Assembly: GCF_000282475.1 (NCBI RefSeq)
Contig: NZ_AKJF01000120.1
Coordinates: forward strand, 45,176 to 109,175
Direction: 5' to 3'
DNA from: Pseudomonas sp. GM78
Lineage (GTDB): Bacteria > Pseudomonadota > Gammaproteobacteria > Pseudomonadales > Pseudomonadaceae
Length of the DNA stretch: 64,000 nt
Part shown: in pieces, positions 46,205-54,843 of the stretch
Layout: each line of letters begins with the position of its first letter
Numbering within the stretch: position 1 is the first letter of the stretch
Made by a program: the position numbers and the translations under genes
The notes under the pieces: generated by a model
Database searches by the model: none
What the model was told of the DNA's origin: nothing
What the model saw: only the letters and a program-made list of their open reading frames with translations

Positions 46205-47164
46205 TTATTGGTCGACCTTATGCTTCGCCGCATACAGGCACAGCATCTCCATCGCCAGCGTCGCCGCCGCCAATGAGGTGATGTCGGCGTTGTCGTAGGC
46301 CGGCGCCACTTCCACCACATCCATGCCCACCAGGTTGATCCCGCGCAAACCGCCGAGAATTTCCAGCGCCTGCACCGTGCTCAAGCCGCCGCATACCGGG
46401 GTGCCGGTGCCCGGTGCGAATGCCGGGTCGAGGCAGTCGATGTCGAATGTCAGGTACACCGGGTGGTCACCGACCCTGGCACGAATGGCCTCGACGATCG
46501 CATCGACGCCACGCCGATGCACTTGTCGCGCATCCAGTACCTGGAAACCCTGGTGATCGTCGTTGGTGGTGCGCAACCCGATCTGCACCGAACGCGACGG
46601 ATCGACCAGGCCCTCTTTGGCCGCATGCCAGAACATGGTGCCGTGGTCGATGCGCTTGCCCTCCTCGTCCGGCCAGGTGTCGCTATGGGCGTCGAAGTGT
46701 ATCAGCGAGAGCGCACCATGCTTGCGCGCATGGGCCTTGAGCAGCGGATAGGTGATGAAGTGATCGCCGCCGAAGGTCAGCATCGCGCTACCCGCACCCA
46801 GGATGTGCTCGGCGTGGGCTTCGATACATTCGGGGGTCGACTGCGGCGAACCGTAGTCGAAGTCGCAATCACCAAAGTCGACCACCGCCAGATGATCGAA
46901 AGGGTCGAAGGTCCACGGCCAGTGGCGCTCCCAGGCAATCCCGGTGGACGCGGCGCGGATCCCCCGTGGCCCGAAGCGGGCGCCGGGGCGGTTGCTGGTC
47001 GCGGTGTCGAACGGTACGCCGCTGACCGCTACATCGACACCGCGCAAGTCGCGGCTGTAGCGTCGACGCATGAAACTGGTGATGCCGGCGTAGGTGCTTT
47101 CGGCGGCGGTTCCATAAAGGCTGTCACGGGTGATGGCCTGATCGTTCTGCATGGGGACGTCCAT
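46205..47164 (-). CDS. speB: Agmatinase/guanidinobutyrase-family ureohydrolase
   Basis: Manganese ureohydrolase of 319 residues that releases urea from a guanidino compound. The metal motifs are intact: GGDHFITYP, HFDAHSDTW and TFDIDCLDPAFAPGTGTP (about residues 233-250). AAGGAG lies six bases before the ATG. A polyamine-type binding protein gene ends 13 bases before the start, a LysR gene lies divergently beyond it, and an NCS2-family permease follows that. This neighbourhood resembles Pseudomonas guanidinobutyrase/agmatinase clusters, so agmatine, 4-guanidinobutyrate or a related compound are all possible. The symbol is by family only. Confidence 0.85.
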   Translation of the reverse strand: MDVPMQNDQAITRDSLYGTAAESTYAGITSFMRRRYSRDLRGVDVAVSGVPFDTATSNRPGARFGPRGIRAASTGIAWERHWPWTFDPFDHLAVVDFGDCDFDYGSPQSTPECIEAHAEHILGAGSAMLTFGGDHFITYPLLKAHARKHGALSLIHFDAHSDTWPDEEGKRIDHGTMFWHAAKEGLVDPSRSVQIGLRTTNDDHQGFQVLDARQVHRRGVDAIVEAIRARVGDHPVYLTFDIDCLDPAFAPGTGTPVCGGLSTVQALEILGGLRGINLVGMDVVEVAPAYDNADITSLAAATLAMEMLCLYAAKHKVDQ

Positions 47165-47177
47165 TGAAGGCTCCTTG

Positions 47178-48269
47178 TTATTGGCGGCTACGGAAAGTGG
47201 TCCACACGCGGGTACGCTGGCGCATGTCCTTGAGGCTCATGCTGCGGTCGGCGTACAGGCGCTGACGAATGTCGGCGGGTGGAAAGATGTCCGGGTCGGT
47301 GCGCACCGCCTCGTCGACCAGCGGCGTGGCGGCCTGGTTGGCGGTGGCGAAGAACAGCGTGTTGGTCAGCGCAGCGACGGATTCGGGGCGCAACATGAAT
47401 TCGATGAACTGGCGCGCGGCTTCAGGGTGCGGCGCGTCCTTGGGGATCGCCAGGTTGTCCTGCCACACCAGGGTGCCTTCCCTGGGAATCCGGTAGGCGA
47501 TTTCATAGGGTTTGTTGGCCTTGCGTGCCTGATCGGCGGCCATGCTGGCGTCGCCGTTGTAAGCCAGGGCCAGGCAAACGCTGCCATTGGCCAGGTCGTT
47601 GATCTGCCGGCCGCTGGCGACGTACAGCACCGAAGGTTGCAGTTGATGCAGCAACGCTTGCGCCGCGTCGAGGTCCTTCTTGTCGGTGCTGTAGGGATCC
47701 TTGCCCAGGTAGTGCAACGCCAGGCCGATCACCTCCTGGGGTGAATCGATGATCGCAACGCCGCAGTCTTTGAGCTTGCTGGCGTACTCGGGCTTGAACA
47801 ACAAGTCCAGGCTGTTGAGCGGCACGTTCGGCAGGCGTTTCGAGACCGCCTCGACATTCATCCCCAAACCCAGGGTGCCCCAGGTATAAGGCACGCCATA
47901 TTGATTGCCGGGATCGACCGCAGCGAGTTTCTCCAGCAAGTCCGGATCAAGGTTGGCGTAGCCCTTCAAGCCTTCGTGGGCAATGGCTTGCAACGCACCG
48001 GCCGCCAGGCCACGGGCCAGGACGCTGGACGACGGCACCACCACGTCATAACCACTGCCGCCGGTGAGCAATTTGGTTTCCAGCACTTCCGGCGCATCGA
48101 AGGTGTCGTAGCGCACCTGAATACCGGTTTCCTGTTCGAAGCGCTGCAGGGTTTCGGGGGCGACGTAATCGGCCCAGCTGTAGAGGTTGACGACTTTGTC
48201 CTCGGCCTGGGCCGCGGCGGCCATGGCGAGGAACAGCGTTGGGACACAATACTTGAGCACGGGAGCCAT
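47178..48269 (-). CDS. Polyamine ABC transporter substrate-binding protein (PotD/PotF-like)
   Basis: Periplasmic binding protein of 363 residues. The signal peptide (to about residue 22, AAAAQAED) precedes a typical PotF/PotD start VNLYSWADYVAPETLQRFE, then GYDVVVPSSS and the hinge-region YTWGTLGLGMN. Ligand-site features such as WQDNLAIP and the Trp/Asp positions follow the polyamine family. ATG at 48269 has AGGTG at a good distance; a GTG three codons upstream is less likely. No permease or ATPase gene is adjacent, so it must use a transporter encoded elsewhere. Probably co-transcribed with the ureohydrolase. Confidence 0.88.
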   Translation of the reverse strand: MAPVLKYCVPTLFLAMAAAAQAEDKVVNLYSWADYVAPETLQRFEQETGIQVRYDTFDAPEVLETKLLTGGSGYDVVVPSSSVLARGLAAGALQAIAHEGLKGYANLDPDLLEKLAAVDPGNQYGVPYTWGTLGLGMNVEAVSKRLPNVPLNSLDLLFKPEYASKLKDCGVAIIDSPQEVIGLALHYLGKDPYSTDKKDLDAAQALLHQLQPSVLYVASGRQINDLANGSVCLALAYNGDASMAADQARKANKPYEIAYRIPREGTLVWQDNLAIPKDAPHPEAARQFIEFMLRPESVAALTNTLFFATANQAATPLVDEAVRTDPDIFPPADIRQRLYADRSMSLKDMRQRTRVWTTFRSRQ

Positions 48270-48370
48270 GACGCACACCTGACCTGAGGAAGTGGTTGCA
48301 GGATGCGTCCTCGGTTACATTGGTAAAATATAAAGATTGTTAACCTGACATTATCTCGGAGTAATGTTTG

Positions 48371-49264
48371 ATGCTCGGCCAACTGCATGACCTGGACCTG
48401 CAACTGCTGCGCCTGTTCGTCAGCGTGGTCGAGTGCGGCGGTTTCAGTGCAGCCCAGGGTGAACTGGGCCTGAGCCAGTCGAGCATCAGCCAGCAGATGG
48501 CCAGACTGGAGACCCGTCTCGGTTATCGCTTGTGCAGCCGTGGCAAGGGCGGCTTTCGGATCACACCCAAAGGCGAGCAATTGCTCAACGCGACGCGCAG
48601 CCTGTTCCAGTCCATCGAAGCGTTCCGTCATCAATCCAACGGCGTGGCCGGGCGCTTGATCGGCGAGGTGCGCCTGGGATTGTCCGAAGCGCTGGACCAG
48701 TCGGTGCTGCAGCGGGTGGCCGAAGCGATCCAGCGCTTTCGCGAGCGTGACGAGTCGGTACGCATCGAGTTGATGAGCGCCATGCCGGGTGACATGGAAC
48801 GTTTGTTACTGCAGCAACGGCTGGACCTGGCCATCGGCTATTTCTCGCAGATCCAGAGTGCGTTTGACTACCGCCAGCTGTTTACTGAAACCCAGCACCT
48901 GTACTGCGCCGTTGGCCATCCGCTGTTCACCGATGAGGCACCGGACGACCAGGCACTCCAGGCCTGCGACCGGGTCGATCACCCCTACCGCTTCCTGCGC
49001 AGCGACGAGCCGTTTCAAGGAAAAGTCTGCTCGGCGCGCTCCGAACAGGTCGAAGGCACCCTGGCCTTTATCCTGTCCGGCAAGCATGTGGGGTATTTGC
49101 CCAGTCACTTTGCCCGCAGTTGGGAAGACAAGGGTTTGCTGCGGCCGGTGCGCCGCGATGGCTTGAGTTTCGAGGTGGCGTTTCACCTGGCTCGCCATCG
49201 CGCCCAAGTGCCGGGGGATGCGCAGATGGCCTTTGAAGAGGATTTGCTCGCGGCGTTTACCTGA
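48371..49264 (+). CDS. LysR-family transcriptional regulator
   Basis: A 297-residue LysR-type regulator divergent from the binding-protein/ureohydrolase pair, which it likely controls. The helix-turn-helix is in LQLLRLFVSVVECGGFSAAQ and LGLSQSSISQQMARLETRLGY (about residues 9-60), followed by an effector domain. A TTG lies one codon before the chosen ATG. Confidence 0.9.
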   Translation: MLGQLHDLDLQLLRLFVSVVECGGFSAAQGELGLSQSSISQQMARLETRLGYRLCSRGKGGFRITPKGEQLLNATRSLFQSIEAFRHQSNGVAGRLIGEVRLGLSEALDQSVLQRVAEAIQRFRERDESVRIELMSAMPGDMERLLLQQRLDLAIGYFSQIQSAFDYRQLFTETQHLYCAVGHPLFTDEAPDDQALQACDRVDHPYRFLRSDEPFQGKVCSARSEQVEGTLAFILSGKHVGYLPSHFARSWEDKGLLRPVRRDGLSFEVAFHLARHRAQVPGDAQMAFEEDLLAAFT

Positions 49265-49352
49265 GGATTTTGCTTTTGCCGTGGCTGGATCGTTCTGGCA
49301 TCCTGCGCCTCCTTTTTCTGACCCGGCCCCGCCTCCCGGCGTACAAACCACC

Positions 49353-50819
49353 ATGACTTCCCCTGAAAAAAACCCGCGCCACAGCGACTTGCTCTACGGC
49401 CTCGACGACCGCCCGCACCTCACCGCCACGGTGTTCGCCGCCCTGCAACATGTACTCGCCAGCTTCGTCGGGATCATTACCCCGACGCTGATCATGGGCA
49501 GTGCCCTGGGTTTGCAAAGCGAAATCCCCTACCTGATCAGCATGGCGCTGTTCGTCTCGGGCCTGGGCACCTTCGTCCAGGCGCGGCGCTTCGGTCCGGT
49601 GGGTTCGGGCCTGTTGTGCCTGCAAGGCACCAGCTTCTCGTTCATCAGCGTCATCCTCAGTGCCGGTTTCATGGTCAAGGCCCGGGGCGGCGGCACCGAT
49701 GAAATCCTCGCGACCATCTTCGGCGTGTGCTTCTTTGCCGCCTTCATCGAAGTGGTCTTGAGCCAGTTCATCGGCAAGCTGCGGATGCTGATCACCCCGG
49801 TGGTGACCGGCACCATCATCACCCTGATGGGCCTCTCGTTGATCAAGGTCGCCATGACCGACATCGCCGGCGGCTTCGGCGCCCCCGACCTCGGCGCGGC
49901 CAGTCACCTGGGCCTGGCGGCCCTGGTGCTCGGCACCATCGTGGTGTTGAACCGGGTCGACGTGCCATTCCTGCGCCTGGGCGCGATTGTCATCGGCCTG
50001 ACCCTCGGCTACGCCGTCGCCTGGCTGCTGGGCCACGTCGATTTCGCCAGCCTGCCGGCCGTGCCGCTGATGAGCGTGCCGGTCCCGTTCAAGTACGGCT
50101 TTGCCTTCGACTGGGTGGCGTTCGTCCCGGTGGCGGTGATTTTCCTGGTATCACCGTTGGAAGCGGCCGGTGACCTGACCGCCAACTCGATGATTTCCCG
50201 TCAACCGGTCAAGGGCCCGGTGTACATTCGCAGGATCAAATCCGGCCTGTTGGCCGACGGCCTCAACTCGGCCATGGCGGCGGTGTTCAACAGCATGCCG
50301 ATGGTGACCTTCGCGCAGAACAACGGGGTGATCCAGCTGACCGGCGTGGCCAGTCGCTATGTGGCATTTTTCATTGCCGGCCTGCTGGTCCTGCTGGGGT
50401 TGTTCCCGATGATCGGCGCCGTGCTGCAGTTGATGCCCAAACCGGTGCTCGGCGGTGCGGAGCTGGTGATGTTCGGCACCGTCGCCGTGGCCGGGATCAA
50501 GATCCTCGCCGAAGCCGGCTTGCATCGACGCAACATGCTGATCGTGGCGATTTCCATCGGCATGGGCCTGGGGGTGGCGGCCGTGCCGGAAGTGTTGCGC
50601 GAACTGCCCAAGGCGCTGCACAACATCTTCGAATCGCCGATTACCGTGGGCGCGTTGTGCGCTATCGTGCTGAACATCTTCCTGCCCGAGGAATTCATCG
50701 AGCTGGAAGAAGACGATTTCGATCCGGAAGCCTCGATCCTCCAGGTCATGGAAAACCCGGATGTGCCGGCCAAGGCTGAGCCCGCCACGCCTGCGGTTGT
50801 CGCACAGTTGAGCCGCTGA
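49353..50819 (+). CDS. NCS2 nucleobase:cation symporter (uracil/xanthine permease family)
   Basis: Inner-membrane symporter of 488 residues with about 14 hydrophobic segments. It has the NCS2 landmarks: LQHVLASFVGIITPTLIMG near the start, and QNNGVIQLTGVASRYVAF following SMPMVTFA in the second half (the family Q/E-N-x-G motif). A C-terminal acidic tail follows the last helix. The ATG is 88 bases after the LysR stop. These proteins import uracil, xanthine, urate or related bases; placed here the substrate might instead be a ureido or guanidino compound, which is inference only. Confidence 0.9.
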   Translation: MTSPEKNPRHSDLLYGLDDRPHLTATVFAALQHVLASFVGIITPTLIMGSALGLQSEIPYLISMALFVSGLGTFVQARRFGPVGSGLLCLQGTSFSFISVILSAGFMVKARGGGTDEILATIFGVCFFAAFIEVVLSQFIGKLRMLITPVVTGTIITLMGLSLIKVAMTDIAGGFGAPDLGAASHLGLAALVLGTIVVLNRVDVPFLRLGAIVIGLTLGYAVAWLLGHVDFASLPAVPLMSVPVPFKYGFAFDWVAFVPVAVIFLVSPLEAAGDLTANSMISRQPVKGPVYIRRIKSGLLADGLNSAMAAVFNSMPMVTFAQNNGVIQLTGVASRYVAFFIAGLLVLLGLFPMIGAVLQLMPKPVLGGAELVMFGTVAVAGIKILAEAGLHRRNMLIVAISIGMGLGVAAVPEVLRELPKALHNIFESPITVGALCAIVLNIFLPEEFIELEEDDFDPEASILQVMENPDVPAKAEPATPAVVAQLSR

Positions 50820-50828
50820 GCCATCTGG

Positions 50829-51752
50829 TTATGTGTTGAACCGGACGCCGGGCTTGGCGCGTTCATCCACGCTCAACTCGAATACGTCGGGACGCGCGTA
50901 ATGGCCGACGACGTCGTAGTCGTAGCGCGCGCGGATCAGGTCGTCGGTGTTGATTTCAGCGGTGAGCAGTCCGCGTTCGCCGCGTAGCGGTCCGGCCAGC
51001 ACGTCACCCATCGGCCCGACGATCACACTGCCGCCAGCAATCAGCGGCCGATCCGACGGCCAGTTGGCGATCTCCATGCCCAGGGCTTGCGGCGAGTCCT
51101 GGACCTGACAGGCGCTGACCACAAAGCAACGCCCTTCATGGGCGATGTGGCGCATGCTCACCTGCCACATCTCCCGCTCGTCCACCGTCGGCGCGCACCA
51201 CACCTCCACGCCTTTGGCGTACATCGCCGTGCGCAGCAGCGGCATCATGTTTTCCCAGCACACCACCGCGCCGATCCGTCCGACCTGGCTATCGATCACC
51301 GGCAAGGTCGAGCCATCGCCCTTGCCCCAGATCAGTCGCTCAGTGCCCGTGGGCATCAGTTTCCGGTGTTTGCCGACCAGTCCGGCCTGCGGATCGAAAT
51401 ACAACGCGGAGCAATACAAAGTGCTGCCGGCACGTTCGATCACACCGATCACCAGGTTTGCGCCGGTACGCGCCGACAGCCCGGCCAACGCTTCGGTTTC
51501 CGCGCCAGGCACATCGATGGCGTTGGCGAAATAACGGGCGAACGCTTCCCGGCCTTCCGGCAGTCGATAACCCAGTTGCGTGCCGAACCCCTCGCCCTTC
51601 GGGTAACCGCCGAGCAACGCTTCGGGCATGACCACCAGCGCCGCACCGGCATCCACGATTGCGTTTTCGTACGAGAGGATCTGCTCCAGGGTTTCGGCCT
51701 TGCCGCCAGGCAGTGCGCCGATTTGCAGTGCAGCAACGATTGACTTGGGCAT
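50829..51752 (-). CDS. Nitrilase (carbon-nitrogen hydrolase, branch 1)
   Basis: Cytoplasmic nitrilase-superfamily enzyme of 307 residues that hydrolyses a nitrile to an acid and ammonia. The catalytic triad is Glu44 ([10 protein letters not shown]), Lys131 (KHRKLMPT) and Cys165 (VVCWENMMP); the CWEN motif with preceding V marks the true nitrilase branch. The LPEGREAF and WGKGDGST loops are also typical. Divergent from a LysR gene 84 bases away. Aliphatic or aromatic nitrile preference cannot be told. Confidence 0.93.
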   Translation of the reverse strand: MPKSIVAALQIGALPGGKAETLEQILSYENAIVDAGAALVVMPEALLGGYPKGEGFGTQLGYRLPEGREAFARYFANAIDVPGAETEALAGLSARTGANLVIGVIERAGSTLYCSALYFDPQAGLVGKHRKLMPTGTERLIWGKGDGSTLPVIDSQVGRIGAVVCWENMMPLLRTAMYAKGVEVWCAPTVDEREMWQVSMRHIAHEGRCFVVSACQVQDSPQALGMEIANWPSDRPLIAGGSVIVGPMGDVLAGPLRGERGLLTAEINTDDLIRARYDYDVVGHYARPDVFELSVDERAKPGVRFNT

Positions 51753-51836
51753 AACAGTAACTCCATTCGAATCGGGTGTTGCTCATTCTCAGGCGCTACC
51801 TGATCATGAATAAAGCCCCGTTCACTGCTGAATGAT

Positions 51837-52745
51837 ATGAACCCGATGAATATCGCCACCGTCGACCTCAACCTGCTCAAAGTCTTCGAGGCCTTGCACG
51901 AAGAGTCCAGCGCCAGCCGCGCGGCGTTGCGCCTGGGCGTCACGCAGTCGGCGGTGAGTGCGGCGTTGCGCCGGTTGCGCGAGGTGTATGGCGATCAGTT
52001 ATTCGTACGCACCGGCCGAGGCCTGGCGCCGACGCTCAAGGCCAATCAGCTGAAACCGGTGGTCAGCGACGCACTGAACAAATGCCGGCAAAGTCTGGCG
52101 ATGGTCGATCCGGCTGCCCATCACTATGAAGGCCGTTCAGTCACGGTGGGCATGTCGGATGATTTCGAAATCGCCTACGGTCGCCGCTTGATCGAAGAAA
52201 TCGCCCGTTGCGCGCCAAAGTTGCGGCTGATCTTCCGCCAGACCCACAGCCAGATCGTCGCCCAGGCGTTGATGGATCGCAGCATCGACCTGGCAATCAC
52301 GGCCGGCGGCTTTGCCGAACGCTTGCTCAGTCGACAGGTATTGGCTGAAGGCGATTATCTGTGCCTGGTTGACCCGATGAGCCTGGCCCCGGGACAGCAA
52401 ACCATCGACCTTGAAGAATTCGTCGCCCGTGAACACATCCTGGTGTCATCGGGTGGCTTTATCGGGATCACCGATGAGGGATTGGCCACGTTGGGCCTGA
52501 GCCGGCGGGTGTGCGCGTCGACCACGCATTTCGCGGCGTTGCCGCATCTGCTCAAGGGCAGCCAGGCGGTGGCGACCATTCCGGCCCATGCCGCCCGAAG
52601 CATCGCAGCGCTCAGCGGCCTGGCACTACTGCCCTGCCCTTTGGCGCTGCCGCGTTATCCGATCGAACTGGGTTGGCGCACCAGTACACAACTCGATCCG
52701 GTGGTGTTGAAAGTGCGTGAGGCGATTGTCGCGAGCTTTGCGTAG
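51837..52745 (+). CDS. LysR-family regulator divergent from the nitrilase gene
   Basis: A 302-residue LysR-type regulator of the NodD/LinR-like branch: VDLNLLKVFEALHEESSASR then LRLGVTQSAVSAALRRLREVYGD give the winged helix (about residues 8-55), and an effector domain follows. The 84-base divergent spacer with the nitrilase gene suggests it regulates that gene and itself. Confidence 0.9.
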   Translation: MNPMNIATVDLNLLKVFEALHEESSASRAALRLGVTQSAVSAALRRLREVYGDQLFVRTGRGLAPTLKANQLKPVVSDALNKCRQSLAMVDPAAHHYEGRSVTVGMSDDFEIAYGRRLIEEIARCAPKLRLIFRQTHSQIVAQALMDRSIDLAITAGGFAERLLSRQVLAEGDYLCLVDPMSLAPGQQTIDLEEFVAREHILVSSGGFIGITDEGLATLGLSRRVCASTTHFAALPHLLKGSQAVATIPAHAARSIAALSGLALLPCPLALPRYPIELGWRTSTQLDPVVLKVREAIVASFA

Positions 52746-52752
52746 CTCTGCG

Positions 52753-53004
52753 TTATTTGGCCGCCATCAATCGATTGACTTCACTTCGCACCATATTCGA
52801 GAACTCCGGTGGCGACATGCCGTCCAGCTCGGCGCGGACCCACTCGGCCCATTTGCCCTTGCGCTTGGCGCGCTCGCCGAACAGGCGTGCGGCTTCGCCC
52901 TTGGCCTTGCCCAAATTGTTCTGCCAGAGTTCGAACAGACGGGATTTCTCGTCTTCCAGCGCTGCGCGCTCGGCAAGGGGTTTGTCGGCCAGATTGAAAC
53001 TCAT
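52753..53004 (-). CDS. Small conserved hypothetical protein (83 aa)
   Basis: A cytoplasmic 83-residue protein, highly charged and almost wholly helical. The middle (FELWQNNLGKAKGEAARLFGERAKRKGKW, split at the helix turn) is basic, and the C-terminal part (PPEFSNMVRSEVNRLMAAK) helical. I know no named family. It ends eight bases from the LysR stop, convergently. A hydrophobic face with regular Leu/Phe/Trp suggests a compact bundle or partner binding. Confidence 0.7.
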   Translation of the reverse strand: MSFNLADKPLAERAALEDEKSRLFELWQNNLGKAKGEAARLFGERAKRKGKWAEWVRAELDGMSPPEFSNMVRSEVNRLMAAK

Positions 53005-53168
53005 GGGAAATTACCTGCTGCGTAAATAGGCTACATCTTACACTGTAGGTAGAAATGTCCTGCGCTGGATTTTTCAACAGGATGGCGTCCGCCCGCAAGA
53101 TCACTGCAACTTTTTCCGTCACGCCGGACTCCATTGTTCAATGCCCATTAACTGCAAGGAGTCACCCA

Positions 53169-53486
53169 ATGGCCCGCAAAACCGCCGCACAAGCCGCCGA
53201 AGACCAGATCAAGGACCAGGCTTTCAGCGAACTTCAGTCACTGATTGAAGAGTCGGAAAAACTGCTCAAGAGCAGTGCGTCACTGGTCGGTGAAGAGGCG
53301 GACACGCTTCGCGGACAAATCGCCCAGAAACTCCAGCAGGCACGGGACTCGGTCACCAGCGTGCGCAGCCGGACCCTGCCAGCGGTCGAAGCCACTGAAA
53401 CCTACATTGGCGGGCACCCATGGCAGACTGTGGCCATTTCCGCAGGATTTGGGTTGGTCGTGGGCTTGTTGCTGGGCCGCCGGTAA
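53169..53486 (+). CDS. ElaB/YqjD/DUF883 family membrane-anchored protein
   Basis: A 105-residue tail-anchored protein. The N-terminal part is a long amphipathic coil (residues 1-75, with the LQSLIEESEKLLKSS stretch). The C-terminus has a conserved IGGHPWQTVAISAGFGLVVG segment with a single membrane helix and a terminal GRR. Family members (ElaB, YqjD) bind ribosomes at the membrane in stationary phase; this role is inferred from the family. AAGGAG lies before the ATG. A REP doublet follows. Confidence 0.88.
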   Translation: MARKTAAQAAEDQIKDQAFSELQSLIEESEKLLKSSASLVGEEADTLRGQIAQKLQQARDSVTSVRSRTLPAVEATETYIGGHPWQTVAISAGFGLVVGLLLGRR

Positions 53487-53517
53487 GCCGGCGGTATCAC
53501 AATTGAAATACGGTCCC

Positions 53518-53618
53518 TGTAGGAGCGAGCCTGCTCGCGATGGTCGTTAACGAAGACGCGTGTCTACTGGTTAAACACGGCGCTTGGAAGTCCATCGCGA
53601 GCAGGGCTCGCTCCTACA
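53518..53618 (+). repeat. REP-type inverted repeat pair with one inserted base
   Basis: Arms near 53518-53542 and 53594-53618 share AGGAGCGAGCCTGCTCGCGA; the right arm carries one extra G. A 50-base unique middle is larger than usual. Confidence 0.83.
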
Positions 53619-53619
53619 A

Positions 53620-54660
53620 TTAGAGCCCCGCCAACTCCCGCAAACTCGCCAGCGTATCCGCATCCAGCTGGATGCCGCCCGCGTCAGACTTGGCCCGCTG
53701 ATGATGCCGCCGATCCCCCGGCAACCGCTTGAGCCCCACACCGTGCATCTGCCGCACCAGTTCCTGGCTGCGCTCGGCAAAGCTCTGTCCGGCCGCCTTG
53801 CTCGGATCGATCACGATCAACAGTTGGCCGGTCCACGGGGTCTTGGCCCCCGGGTGGTTCTTCCAGTCGAACTCGAACGAGAAATTGCCGCCGGTCAACG
53901 CCGCCGCCAACAGCTCCACCATCATCGACAGCGCCGAACCTTTATGCCCGCCAAATGGCAGCAGCGCGCCGCCCTCCAGGATCGCTTTCGGATCCTGGGT
54001 CGGTTGACCAAGGCCGTCGACGCCCATGCCCGCCGGCAAGCGTTCACCCTTGCGCGCGGCGATCTGCACATCGCCATGGGCAATCGCGCTGGTCGCCAGG
54101 TCGAAGACAATCGGCTCACCGCCTGCTCGCGGGGCGGCGAAGGCAATCGGGTTGGTGCCGAACAGCGGGCGATCGGCGCCGTGCGGCACCACGCAGGTCA
54201 TGCTGTTGACCACGCTCAACGCCACCAGCCCTTCATAGGCGAACGGCTCGACGTCCGGCCACAACGCCGCGAAGTGATGGGAGTTACGAATTGCCAATAC
54301 CGCAATGCCGGCACTGCGCGCCTTTTCCACCAGCAAGGCGCGGGCGGCGGCGAGCGCCGGTTGGGCGAAACCATTGCCGGCGTCGACCCGGACAAAACCC
54401 GAGGCCACGTCTTCGACCACAGGCACGGCCTGGCCATTGACCCAGCCGCTTTTGAGCGTCGACACGTAGCCGGGAATGCGGAACACGCCATGGCTGTGGG
54501 CGCCATCGCGTTCGGCACCGGCGCAGTTGAGGGCCAGTGTTTTGGCGACCTCGGCGGAGGTGCCGTGACGAACGAAAATGCGTTCGAGCAACAGCACCAG
54601 AGAATCAAAATCCAGGGTTGAGTTGGCCGAACTGACTGCCATTTCAGGCGAAGCGGTCAT
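53620..54660 (-). CDS. Malate/L-lactate dehydrogenase-family NAD(P)H oxidoreductase (Ldh2/DpkA-like)
   Basis: Cytoplasmic oxidoreductase of 346 residues in the Ldh2/MDG1 family, which reduces 2-oxo acids or cyclic imines such as delta-1-piperideine-2-carboxylate. Visible features are RHGTSAEVAKTLALN early, the catalytic-region AIRNSHHFAAL (about residues 120-130), and the cofactor-binding LPFGGHKGSALSMMVELL. GGAG lies seven bases before the ATG. Lysine or hydroxyproline catabolic enzymes would normally lie beside DpkA; none is here, so the substrate is open. Confidence 0.86.
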   Translation of the reverse strand: MTASPEMAVSSANSTLDFDSLVLLLERIFVRHGTSAEVAKTLALNCAGAERDGAHSHGVFRIPGYVSTLKSGWVNGQAVPVVEDVASGFVRVDAGNGFAQPALAAARALLVEKARSAGIAVLAIRNSHHFAALWPDVEPFAYEGLVALSVVNSMTCVVPHGADRPLFGTNPIAFAAPRAGGEPIVFDLATSAIAHGDVQIAARKGERLPAGMGVDGLGQPTQDPKAILEGGALLPFGGHKGSALSMMVELLAAALTGGNFSFEFDWKNHPGAKTPWTGQLLIVIDPSKAAGQSFAERSQELVRQMHGVGLKRLPGDRRHHQRAKSDAGGIQLDADTLASLRELAGL

Positions 54661-54843
54661 CTGAAGCTCCAGTTTTATTGTTAGAGGCGGGCAACACGTC
54701 GATTAAGTGCTTTCTTACCGGCATCCTGTCAAGTCTCTCGCGCAAGCAATATGTACCGCACCCCGCCTTTTCCCCGCCCCTACTGTTGCCCCTCGACCCA
54801 ACGACCTGCGCTGAACACCGTCGCAGCCCATCGAGGAAACACC

